A DNA stretch of 64,000 nt from a bacterium (lineage in GTDB: Bacteria > Actinomycetota > Acidimicrobiia > Acidimicrobiales > CATQHL01). The position numbers and the translations under genes were made by a program. Of the stretch, positions 43,675 to 51,150 are shown in pieces. Below the pieces are notes generated by a model. The model made no database searches. It was not told the DNA's origin and worked only from the letters and a program-made list of their open reading frames with translations. Every line of letters begins with the position of its first letter. The first letter of the stretch is position 1. Where the stretch lies: the NCBI GenBank assembly GCA_028824415.1, contig JAPPDX010000048.1, positions 24,395 through 88,394 on the forward strand. Direction: 5' to 3'.

Positions 43675-44814
43675 TCAGGCGATGACGCCGCCGGCGCGCA
43701 GCGCCGCGATCTCGCCCGCACCGAGTCCCAACTCCCCGAGCACCTCGTCGGTGTCCGCTCCGGGCTCCGGCGGCGTCCGGCCCGGCGCCGAGGGCGTGCG
43801 GCTGAACCGCGGCGCCGGCGCCGGCTGCGTCACGCCGTCGAGCTCCATGAAGCTCTGCCGCGCCTCGATGTGCGGGTGACGGGGGGCCTCGGCGAAGTCC
43901 AGGACGGGGGCCACGCAGGCGTCGCTGCCCTCGAAGACGGCACACCACTCGTCACGGGTGCGGGTGGCGAAGATCGCCGCCAACTTCTCACGGGCCTCGG
44001 GCCAGCGGGCCCGGTCGTACTGGTGGGGCAACCCGGCGGGGTCCACTTCGAGCAGCTGCAGCAACTCGGCGTAGAACTGCGGCTCCATGGGTCCGACGCT
44101 CATGTGGCCCCCGCCGGCGCATTCGTAGACGCCGTAGAAGTGGGCGCCGCCGTCGAAGATGTTGGTGCCGCGCTCGCGCCACCAACCGGCGCCGTGCAGC
44201 CCGTAGACGGCCGTCGCCAGCAGCGCGGCGCCCTCGACCATGGCGGCGTCGATGACCTGTCCCTCGCCCGAGCGCTGAGCCTCCAGCATCCCGGCGACCA
44301 TTCCCATCGCCAGCAGCATGCCGCCGCCCCCGAAGTCCCCGATGAGGTTCAGCGGCGGGGTCGGCGGCCCGCCGAAGGTTCCAACCGCCGACAGCACGCC
44401 CGACAGTGCGATGTAGTTGATGTCGTGGCCGGCTGTCGAGGCCAGGGGACCGTCCTGGCCCCAGCCCGTCATTCGCCCGTAGACCAGGCGGGGGTTGCGG
44501 GCCAGGCAGGCGTCGGGGCCAACCCCCAGGCGCTCCGCCACCCCGGGTCGGAAGCCCTCGATGAGACCGTCGGCGCCGGCCACGAGGGCCAGGACCAGCT
44601 CCTGGCCCTCCGGGTCCTTGAGGTCCACGCCGACCGAGCGGCGGCTCCGGCGCAGGATGGACCCCGAGAGCGCCCGATACTCCGGGCTCGCCGCCGGGAC
44701 GGCCCGGTCCACGCAGATCACGTCCGCGCCCATGTCGGCCAGCATCATGGCGGCGAAGGGCCCGGGGCCGATCCCGGCCAGTTCCACGATCCTGACCCCT
44801 TGCAGTGGGCCCAT
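43675..44814 (-). CDS. CaiB/BaiF CoA-transferase family protein, alpha-methylacyl-CoA racemase-like
   Basis: 379 residues. Family III CoA-transferase fold with LQGVRIVELAGIGPGPFAAM at the N-terminus, DLKDPEGQELVLAL, GHDINYIALSG and GQVIDAAMVEGAA. The GHDINYIA segment and the catalytic Asp region are typical of alpha-methylacyl-CoA racemases used in branched-chain or sterol side-chain oxidation. AGGAGG sits five bases before ATG 44814. Confidence 0.9.
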   Translation of the reverse strand: MGPLQGVRIVELAGIGPGPFAAMMLADMGADVICVDRAVPAASPEYRALSGSILRRSRRSVGVDLKDPEGQELVLALVAGADGLIEGFRPGVAERLGVGPDACLARNPRLVYGRMTGWGQDGPLASTAGHDINYIALSGVLSAVGTFGGPPTPPLNLIGDFGGGGMLLAMGMVAGMLEAQRSGEGQVIDAAMVEGAALLATAVYGLHGAGWWRERGTNIFDGGAHFYGVYECAGGGHMSVGPMEPQFYAELLQLLEVDPAGLPHQYDRARWPEAREKLAAIFATRTRDEWCAVFEGSDACVAPVLDFAEAPRHPHIEARQSFMELDGVTQPAPAPRFSRTPSAPGRTPPEPGADTDEVLGELGLGAGEIAALRAGGVIA

Positions 44815-44860
44815 CGGGGCCTCCTCTCGGTCGGTTGCGCTGCAGGGAGGTCGGCGGCCT

Positions 44861-45517
44861 TCAGAGCCGCCGCAGCAGGTCCTGCTTCTTCTCCTCGAAC
44901 TCGGCCTCTGACAGGATCCCCAACTCCACAAGCTCCCACAGCTTGCGGATCTGGTCGGGGATGTCGAGCGAGGCCCCGTAGGGGTCATCGCCGGTCAGCG
45001 CTTCGGGCTCATGCGGCTCGGAGTCCGCGATGGCCTGCTGCTCGGCTTCGCGCTGCAGCCGGTACACCTCGCGGCACACCTCGGCGGGGCGCGGGACGAA
45101 CGAGAGCCTGCGCACGTGTCCCTCCACCACCGAACGCACCCGCAGCGTTCCCACGCCCAGCAGCCGTTCCCACATCGTCTGGCTGGCGTTCATCTCGTCC
45201 ACGAGGTCGAGGCTCAACTCGATGCCGCGCCAGCGCGGCACGCCCTTCCAGTAGACGATCCGGCGATCGGTCACCAGGTAGTAGGTGTTGGCCCAGCGGA
45301 TGAGCCGGACGCCTGTGGCCACGGTCGACACGCCGGCCATGGCCCCGATCACGGCGATCGCCGGAAGGGGGAAGTCGTCCACCACGACGGTGACGCAGAG
45401 GACCGCCACGATCAGCACGACGAGGGCGCCGGCCTGCGCCGCCAGGTAGGTCCAGTGGGGCCGGGTCTCGACCGCGACCTCCTCGTCAACCGAGAGCAGC
45501 CGGGTGGGAAACGGCAC
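44861..45517 (-). CDS. bPH2 (YdbS-like) membrane protein with C-terminal SHOCT domain
   Basis: 218 residues: two adjacent membrane helices at about 25-65 (LVVLIVAVLCVTVVV; IAVIGAMAGVSTVA), a bacterial PH-like domain (TYYLVTDRRIVYWKG to LSFVPRPAEVCREV), and a C-terminal SHOCT helix pair (IRKLWELVELGILSEAEFEE). Function is unknown; SHOCT segments usually mediate oligomerisation. Bases 44815-44860 separate it from the downstream CoA-transferase. Confidence 0.85.
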   Translation of the reverse strand: MPFPTRLLSVDEEVAVETRPHWTYLAAQAGALVVLIVAVLCVTVVVDDFPLPAIAVIGAMAGVSTVATGVRLIRWANTYYLVTDRRIVYWKGVPRWRGIELSLDLVDEMNASQTMWERLLGVGTLRVRSVVEGHVRRLSFVPRPAEVCREVYRLQREAEQQAIADSEPHEPEALTGDDPYGASLDIPDQIRKLWELVELGILSEAEFEEKKQDLLRRL

Positions 45518-45574
45518 ACCGCAATCGTACCGAGCCCGCCGGTCGGCACCGGGTGCCTCCGGGTGGCCGGTCGG

Positions 45575-45919
45575 TCAATCCCAGCCGAGTTCCTCGAGAC
45601 GCTCGTCGTCTATGCCGAAGTGGTGGGCCACCTCGTGGATGACCGTGATCCGCACCTGCTCCACGATCTCGTCCTCGTCGTCGGAGAGGGCACAGATCGG
45701 CAGGCGGTAGATGAAGATGCGGTCGGGCATGATCATCCCGCCGTAGTGCTCGCGGTCGGTGAGCGGGATGCCGTCGTAGAGGCCCAGCAGTTCGGGATCC
45801 TCCGGCGACTGGTCCACGACGAACACCGCCAGGTTGTCGATGGCCTCGGCGAGCTCGTCGGGGATCAGGTCCAGCGCCTCGGCCACGAGGGCCTCGAAGC
45901 GCTCGTGCGACACCTCCAC
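45575..45919 (-). CDS. minimal zincin metallopeptidase-like protein
   Basis: 114 residues with the extended zinc motif HEVAHHFGIDDERL near the C-terminus and RITVIHE before it, matching the short zincin-like family found in many actinobacteria. It probably binds zinc; peptidase activity has not been shown for many relatives. The start GTG 45919 is next to an intergenic region with two repeat elements. Confidence 0.88.
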   Translation of the reverse strand: MEVSHERFEALVAEALDLIPDELAEAIDNLAVFVVDQSPEDPELLGLYDGIPLTDREHYGGMIMPDRIFIYRLPICALSDDEDEIVEQVRITVIHEVAHHFGIDDERLEELGWD

Positions 45920-45985
45920 GGCGCCAACCTAACCCCTGCCCGGATCCGCCCCCGTGTCGCCCGCGTGAGCGATGCCACCCTCGGC

Positions 45986-46012
45986 CGTCATTCCGGCGAA
46001 GGCCGGAATCCA
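45986..46012 (+). repeat. REP-like repeat, copy 1
   Basis: CGTCATTCCGGCGAA followed by GGCCGGAATCCA: a hairpin ATTCCGGC/GCCGGAAT. The same motif occurs at 50986, 51058 and 61463. It directly precedes the 83-bp palindromic repeat. Confidence 0.88.
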
Positions 46013-46026
46013 TCTTGCGGCGGGCG

Positions 46027-46109
46027 TCCGGGCGGGGGCCGCCGGTGACGAGTCCGGCTCTCGCCTGCGTAATCGATCCGGACTTCGCCCCCGGCGTCCC
46101 CCGCCCTCG
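46027..46109 (+). repeat. 83-bp dispersed palindromic repeat, copy 3
   Basis: Same element as at 9312 and 17282, with a few substitutions (for example GGTGACGAG for GGTGCCGAG). It lies between the divergent zincin and M24 genes and next to a REP-like repeat. Confidence 0.87.
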
Positions 46110-46206
46110 TGTGGCTGCGGCTTTCCTTGGCGCTGCCGGACGGGTTGGCAGGTGTTGGTTAGCCTCCGGACCCGTAGGTCTCTACCGGCCACGCCAAGGA
46201 GCCTCC

Positions 46207-47460
46207 ATGGACGAGTTCCCGGTCGCCACGAGCCCCGCACCCGGCTTCATGAACGTGGACTGGGAGCAGCGGGTGGACTTCGAGCGGCTGCGCGGCTGGC
46301 GGCTGCAGCGCGTGCGCGAGCAATTGGAGAACTTCGAGCTGGGCGCGTTGCTGCTGTTCGAGACGTCGAACATCCGCTACGCCACCAGCACCCACATCGG
46401 CTACTGGGCCTTCAACAAGGGGGAACGGTACGCGCTGGTGACCCGCCAGGGCGGGCCCTGGATCTGGGATTTCGGCTCGGCGGCCCGGGCGCACCGGCTG
46501 CAGTTGCCCGACCTGTACGACGAGGAGAACTCCCGGGGCGGCAACACGGGCCTGCAGGGGGCCATCGCCCCGAGCGCGGGGCTGCACGCCTCCGCCATGA
46601 GCGAGATCCGCGACGTCCTGGCCGATCAGGGCCTGGCCGGCGCTCCCATCGGGGTGGACATGGCCGAGACCTCGATCTTCCTGGAGTTGATGGCCCAGGG
46701 GTTCGACGTGCGCGACGGCCAGCAGCCGATGATGCTGGCGCGGGAGGTCAAGAGCCCCGACGAGATCATGCTGCTCTCCCAGGCCTGCGCCATGGTCGAC
46801 GGCGTCTACCAGCACATCTTCGAGGCGCTGAAGCCGGGCATCCGCGAGAGCCAGATCGTGGCGCTGGCGACCGCCTACCTGTTCGACGTGGGCGCCGAGA
46901 CCGTGGAGGCCGTCAACTCCATCGCCGGCGAGCGCTGCAGCCCGCACCCGCACGTGTTCTCCGACCGCCTGCTGCGCCCTGGCGATCAGGCCTACTTCGA
47001 CATCATCAACGTGTTCAACGGCTACCGCACCTGCTACTACCGCACCTTCGCCGTGGGCCGGGCCAGCCAGCCCCAGCGCGACGCCTTCAAGCAGGCGCGG
47101 GAGTGGATGGACGCCGCCATCGACCTGGTGCGCCCGGGGACCACCACCGACGAGATCGCCAGGGTCTGGCCCGAGGCGCACGAGTACGGCTTCGAGAACG
47201 AGATGGAGGCCTTCGGGCTGCAGTTCGGCCACGGCGTGGGCGTCGGGCTCCACGAGCGGCCCATCATCAGCCGGCTGAACTCACTCGACGAGCCCATCGA
47301 GATCGTCGAGGGCATGGTCTTCGCCCTCGAGACCTACGCCCCCGCCACCGACGGGCGCTCGGCGGCCCGCATCGAGGAGGAGGTCGTGGTCACCCCCGAC
47401 GGGCCCCAGATCATCACGCTGTTCCCGTGCGAGGAACTGATGGTGGCCAACGCCTACTAG
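46207..47460 (+). CDS. M24-family (creatinase/aminopeptidase P fold) hydrolase
   Basis: 417 residues: N-terminal creatinase domain (LRGWRLQRVREQLENFELGA, NIRYATSTHIGYW) and C-terminal pita-bread domain. Of the five M24 metal ligands, the first Asp (YFDIINV), His (GHGVGVGLHE) and both Glu (ALETYAP, RIEEEVVV) are present, but the second Asp is Cys (NGYRTCYYRTF where aminopeptidases have GYxxDxTRT). Activity may therefore differ from Xaa-Pro peptidases; creatinase and the DMSP lyase DddP are relatives with altered sites. AAGGAG precedes ATG 46207. The downstream dehydrogenase genes suggest a small-molecule catabolic role. Confidence 0.85.
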   Translation: MDEFPVATSPAPGFMNVDWEQRVDFERLRGWRLQRVREQLENFELGALLLFETSNIRYATSTHIGYWAFNKGERYALVTRQGGPWIWDFGSAARAHRLQLPDLYDEENSRGGNTGLQGAIAPSAGLHASAMSEIRDVLADQGLAGAPIGVDMAETSIFLELMAQGFDVRDGQQPMMLAREVKSPDEIMLLSQACAMVDGVYQHIFEALKPGIRESQIVALATAYLFDVGAETVEAVNSIAGERCSPHPHVFSDRLLRPGDQAYFDIINVFNGYRTCYYRTFAVGRASQPQRDAFKQAREWMDAAIDLVRPGTTTDEIARVWPEAHEYGFENEMEAFGLQFGHGVGVGLHERPIISRLNSLDEPIEIVEGMVFALETYAPATDGRSAARIEEEVVVTPDGPQIITLFPCEELMVANAY

Positions 47461-47473
47461 AGGGGAGCCACGA

Positions 47474-48556
47474 GTGAAGGCAGCCGTCTTCCACGGCCGG
47501 GGCGACATCCGTCTCGAGGACGTGCCGCCACCCGAGCCGGGCGCCGGTGAACTCCTTGTGCGGGTGACCGGCGTGGGCATCTGCGGCACCGACGCCTCGG
47601 AGTACGCCGCCGGTCCGCAGATGTTCCCGATCCACCACGCCGACCCGGTGACGGGCCACAGCGGGCCGATGGTGCCGGGCCACGAGTTCGCCGGGGTCGT
47701 GGCCGGGACCGGGCGGGGCGTCGCGGGGTTCGCCGAGGGCGACCCGGTCGCCTGCGGGGCAGGCGTCTCCTGTGGGACGTGCGGGGCCTGCGCCGCGGGG
47801 CGCAGCAACCTGTGCGAGCGCTACTGGACCGTCGGGCTGCAGCGCGACGGCGCCCTGGCGGAGTTCACCGCCGTACCCGCCGCCGCCTGCGTCAACCTGG
47901 CGGAGCGGGCGCTCGCCTCGGACGTGGCGGCGATGGCGCAGCCGATGTCGATCGCCGTGCATGCCACCGTACGGGGCCGGCTCGGCGCAGGCGAGGAGGC
48001 CGTGGTGGTGGGCACGGGCGGCATCGGCGCCTTCGTGGTGTCGGCGGCGGTGCGGTGCGGCGCGGCGGTGACCGGGGTGGACCGAGACCCCGATCGTCTG
48101 GCGGTTGCGGAGGCCCTGGGTGCGGACGCCACCGTGGCCGCGCAGCCGGACGTCCCGCTGGTGGAACTGCTGGGCGGCTGCTCCCCCACCGTCGTCTTCG
48201 AGTGCACCGGAGTGCCGGCGATGGTGGCCGAGGCCACCGATCTCGTGCGTCCCGGCGGCAGGGTCGTTGTCGTCGGGCTGCAGGAGGCCCCCGTCGCCGT
48301 CGACCTGCGCTCGCTGGCGCTTCGGGAGAAGGAGTTGATCGGCACCCTGGCGCACACCTTCGGCGGCGACTTCGGCATCGCGGTGGAGATGCTGGAGTCC
48401 GGCGGCGACGTGTGGCGGCTCCTGGCGCCGTCGGTGCTCCCGCTCGAAGACCTGGTGACCGGCGGCTTGGAGCCGATGGTCGCCGGCGGTCCGAGGCCCA
48501 TCAAGACACTGTTCGATCCGTGGATCGACGCGCCCCGCCCGACGGTGACGGGCTGA
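47474..48556 (+). CDS. zinc-dependent medium-chain alcohol dehydrogenase
   Basis: 360 residues. Catalytic zinc ligands are in GICGTDASEY and GPMVPGHEFAGVV; structural zinc cysteines follow in SCGTCGACAAGRSNLC; the NAD fold has VVVGTGGIGAFVVSAAVRCG. It resembles sorbitol/butanediol dehydrogenases. GGGGAG precedes GTG 47474, 13 bases after the M24 stop, so they form an operon. The substrate is unknown. Confidence 0.92.
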   Translation: MKAAVFHGRGDIRLEDVPPPEPGAGELLVRVTGVGICGTDASEYAAGPQMFPIHHADPVTGHSGPMVPGHEFAGVVAGTGRGVAGFAEGDPVACGAGVSCGTCGACAAGRSNLCERYWTVGLQRDGALAEFTAVPAAACVNLAERALASDVAAMAQPMSIAVHATVRGRLGAGEEAVVVGTGGIGAFVVSAAVRCGAAVTGVDRDPDRLAVAEALGADATVAAQPDVPLVELLGGCSPTVVFECTGVPAMVAEATDLVRPGGRVVVVGLQEAPVAVDLRSLALREKELIGTLAHTFGGDFGIAVEMLESGGDVWRLLAPSVLPLEDLVTGGLEPMVAGGPRPIKTLFDPWIDAPRPTVTG

Positions 48557-48602
48557 GGGCTCCGATCCGCGCCTACCAGTCACCGAGAGCACGGAGGCTC
48601 CC

Positions 48603-49547
48603 ATGACCAATGTCACGACACCTCCCGCTGCGGCCGCAGCCGGCGGCCCGACCCCGTCCGGCGACCCGTCCGCAGTCCGGGTCGGGTTCTCCGGCCTGGG
48701 CCGCATGGGCCGGCTGATGGCCACCAACCTGCAGGCCGCCGGCTTCGACCTGACCGTGCACAACAGGACCCACGCCCGCGCCGAAGCGTTCGCCGCCGAG
48801 ACGGGGGCCAAGGTCGCCGCCTCGGGGCGCGAGCTGGCCGCAGCGAGTTCGATCATCGTCACGATGGTCGCCGACGGGCCGGCGCTGGCGAGCCTCCTGG
48901 AGGGCCCCGACGGCATCGCGGCGGGGCTGTCGCCCGGCGACGTCGTCGTGGACATGGGCACCAGCGGCCTGGAGTACACCCAGCGGGCCCGCCGGGTTGT
49001 CGAGGCGGCCGGCGGGCACCTCGTCGAGGCTCCGGTCTCGGGCAGCACCGCCGCCGCCGAGGCCGCCACACTGCTGGTCATGACGGCGGGCGACGCCGCG
49101 GCGGCGGCCTCCGCCGGGCCGGTGCTCGAGGCGATGTCGGCGCGCATCCTCCACGTCGGCGGGCCCGGGGCCGGCGCCGCCCTCAAGCTGGCCGTCAACT
49201 CGGCGCTGTTCGCCATCATGGGTGCCGTCGGCGAGTCGCTGGTGCTGGCCGAGCGGGCCGGCGTTCCCCGTGAGGTGGCCTATGAGGTGTTCGCCTCCTC
49301 GGCGATCGCCGCCCCAGTGGTCAAGTATCGCCGCGCGGCCTTCGAGAAGCCGCTGGAGACCCCCGTCAGCTTCGCCCTGGACCTGGCCGTCAAGGACCTC
49401 GACCTGACGCTGGCGCTGGCCGGGGCTGTGGGCGCGCCGATGCCCCAGGCCGAGACCAACCGATCGGTGCTGCGGGAAGCCTCCGCTGCCGGACTCGGCG
49501 ACGCCGATATCGGCCAAGTCGCCGTCCACCTGCGCGGCGGCCCATAG
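48603..49547 (+). CDS. beta-hydroxyacid dehydrogenase (3-hydroxyisobutyrate dehydrogenase family)
   Basis: 314 residues. NAD(P) site VGFSGLGRMGRLMATNLQAAG, substrate motif LVEAPVSGSTAAAEAATLL, and the catalytic Lys in GAALKLAVNSALFA. Preceded by CGGAGG six bases before ATG. Third gene of the M24-MDR operon. It would oxidise a short beta-hydroxyacid such as 3-hydroxyisobutyrate, tartronate semialdehyde or a related compound; which is not decidable. Confidence 0.9.
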   Translation: MTNVTTPPAAAAAGGPTPSGDPSAVRVGFSGLGRMGRLMATNLQAAGFDLTVHNRTHARAEAFAAETGAKVAASGRELAAASSIIVTMVADGPALASLLEGPDGIAAGLSPGDVVVDMGTSGLEYTQRARRVVEAAGGHLVEAPVSGSTAAAEAATLLVMTAGDAAAAASAGPVLEAMSARILHVGGPGAGAALKLAVNSALFAIMGAVGESLVLAERAGVPREVAYEVFASSAIAAPVVKYRRAAFEKPLETPVSFALDLAVKDLDLTLALAGAVGAPMPQAETNRSVLREASAAGLGDADIGQVAVHLRGGP

Positions 49548-49663
49548 GCGCGGCCGGCGGTTCTTCGGCAGCGTCGGTTCCGCCACGGCGCGGCCGGCAA
49601 CCCGTCAGGTCGCCCGGCGGCCCTTTGCCGGGCCGGCAGCCCCTTGGCGCAGCTGTCGGGCCC

Positions 49664-50860
49664 TTAGGAGTCCAGGCGCCGGACGACCAGGTCGGCGATG
49701 TGGTCGCCGATGGCCAGGGAGGCGGTCGCCGCCGGCGAGGGCGCGTTCAGGACATGCACGAAACCGGGTGATTCCTGGATGACGAAGTCGTCCACGAGCC
49801 GGCCGTCGCCGCCCACGGCCTGGGCCCGCACCCCGGCTCCGCCGGGCAGCAGGTCGGAGCCGGTGACTTCGGGCACCAGCGCTCTCGCCGAGCGGGCGTA
49901 GGCGGCCCGGATCCGGGATCGCCAGAGCTCGGCGCTGCCGGCGCGCCAGTGCCGGCCGATGAGGCGCCAGAACCCGCCGAAGCGCAGCATCTCGGCGATG
50001 TCGGCGAGGTTGGGGCGGCCGTCCCGGTAGTGCTCGCGCCCCAGCGCCAGCACGGCGTTGGGCCCCACCTCAACGGTGCCGTCGACACGGCGGGTGAAGT
50101 GCACGCCCAGGAACGGGAACGTGGGGTCGGGAACCGGGTAGATCAGCGAGCGCACCAGTGAGGCGGCCTCGTCGCGGAGCCGGTAGTACTCACCGCGGAA
50201 CGGGACGATGCGCACCTCCGGGGCGGCGCCGGCCAGCCGGGCCACACGGTCGCTGTGCAATCCACCGCAGTTGACGACCAGGCGAGCCTCGCAGCTCCAA
50301 CCCCCGGCGTGCACCCGCACCCGCTCGGCGACCTCGACGGCCTCCAGAGGAGCGCCGGTGCGCACGTGGCCGGGCAGACCGGCGGCGATGTGACGGGCCA
50401 CGGCGGCGAAGTCCAGCGACGCCGCCTCGGGGACGTCCAGGGCGGCGAGACCCCGGGCATGCGGTTCGCGCTCGCGCAACTCGTCGCCGTCGAGGCGCCG
50501 CAGGCCGCGCACGCCGTTGAGGGTGCCGCGCCGCTGCAGTTCCTCGAGGCGGGGTATCTGCTCGGGGGTGGTGGCGACGATGATCTTGCCGCCGTCGCGG
50601 AACGGGAGGCCTTCACTCCGGCAGAAGTCGGCCATGGCGCGGTGGCCCGACACGCACAGCTGCGCCCGCAGCGAACCGGGCGTGTAGTAGATGCCGGTGT
50701 GCAGCACGCCGCTGTTGTGGCCGGTCTGGTGGGTGGCCGGCTCGGCCTCCTTCTCGATGACCGCCAGTGCCACGCCATCCAGCTGCGCCGCCAGCGCCCG
50801 CGCCGTGGCCAGCCCCACGATCCCCGCACCGATCACGACCACGTCGTAGCGATCGCTCAC
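49664..50860 (-). CDS. lhgO: FAD-dependent L-2-hydroxyglutarate oxidase/dehydrogenase-like protein
   Basis: 398 residues. N-terminal FAD dinucleotide fold YDVVVIGAGIVGLATARALA, the family motif HQTGHNSGVLHTGIYYTPGSL, and RGEYYRLR later. This pattern is diagnostic for L-2-hydroxyglutarate oxidase, which makes 2-oxoglutarate and passes electrons to the chain or O2. It is convergent with the beta-hydroxyacid dehydrogenase. GTG 50860 gives the compact start. Confidence 0.9.
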   Translation of the reverse strand: MSDRYDVVVIGAGIVGLATARALAAQLDGVALAVIEKEAEPATHQTGHNSGVLHTGIYYTPGSLRAQLCVSGHRAMADFCRSEGLPFRDGGKIIVATTPEQIPRLEELQRRGTLNGVRGLRRLDGDELREREPHARGLAALDVPEAASLDFAAVARHIAAGLPGHVRTGAPLEAVEVAERVRVHAGGWSCEARLVVNCGGLHSDRVARLAGAAPEVRIVPFRGEYYRLRDEAASLVRSLIYPVPDPTFPFLGVHFTRRVDGTVEVGPNAVLALGREHYRDGRPNLADIAEMLRFGGFWRLIGRHWRAGSAELWRSRIRAAYARSARALVPEVTGSDLLPGGAGVRAQAVGGDGRLVDDFVIQESPGFVHVLNAPSPAATASLAIGDHIADLVVRRLDS

Positions 50861-50985
50861 GCCGCTCCCGCCTGCCGCACTCCCCGCCGAGCCATCGCGG
50901 CGCCACGCTAACCGTGCGTCGATCCACTCCCCGGCGATCCGCCTCGCACCAACCCCACAACCCATCACCACCGCTCCCACAACCC

Positions 50986-51011
50986 GTCATCCCGGCGAAG
51001 GCCGGGATCTA
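50986..51011 (+). repeat. REP-like repeat, copy 2
   Basis: CGTCATCCCGGCGAA followed by GGCCGGGATCTA, the same hairpin as the copy at 45986 with compensating changes in the stem (TTCC to TCCC, GGAA to GGGA). Confidence 0.88.
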
Positions 51012-51057
51012 GTTCGCGATCCCCGTGACGGTGCGCGGCTCGGACTTGTACCCAACC

Positions 51058-51084
51058 CGTCATCCCGGCGAAGGCCGGGATCCA
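51058..51084 (+). repeat. REP-like repeat, copy 3
   Basis: CGTCATCCCGGCGAA followed by GGCCGGGATCCA, in the same orientation as copy 2 and 72 bases away, so these two form a pair upstream of the helicase gene. Confidence 0.9.
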
Positions 51085-51150
51085 GGGGCCACGCACCCGC
51101 CGCCCCGCACGAGCGGACGCTGTCGCAGCACTTCGGTAGCCTCCGGAACC

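Noticed and set aside
51025-51150. Extended N-terminus of the UvrD-family protein
   Set aside because: It would translate REP copy 3 (HPGEGRDPG peptide), and a TAGCCT box followed by GTG 51151 gives a better start.
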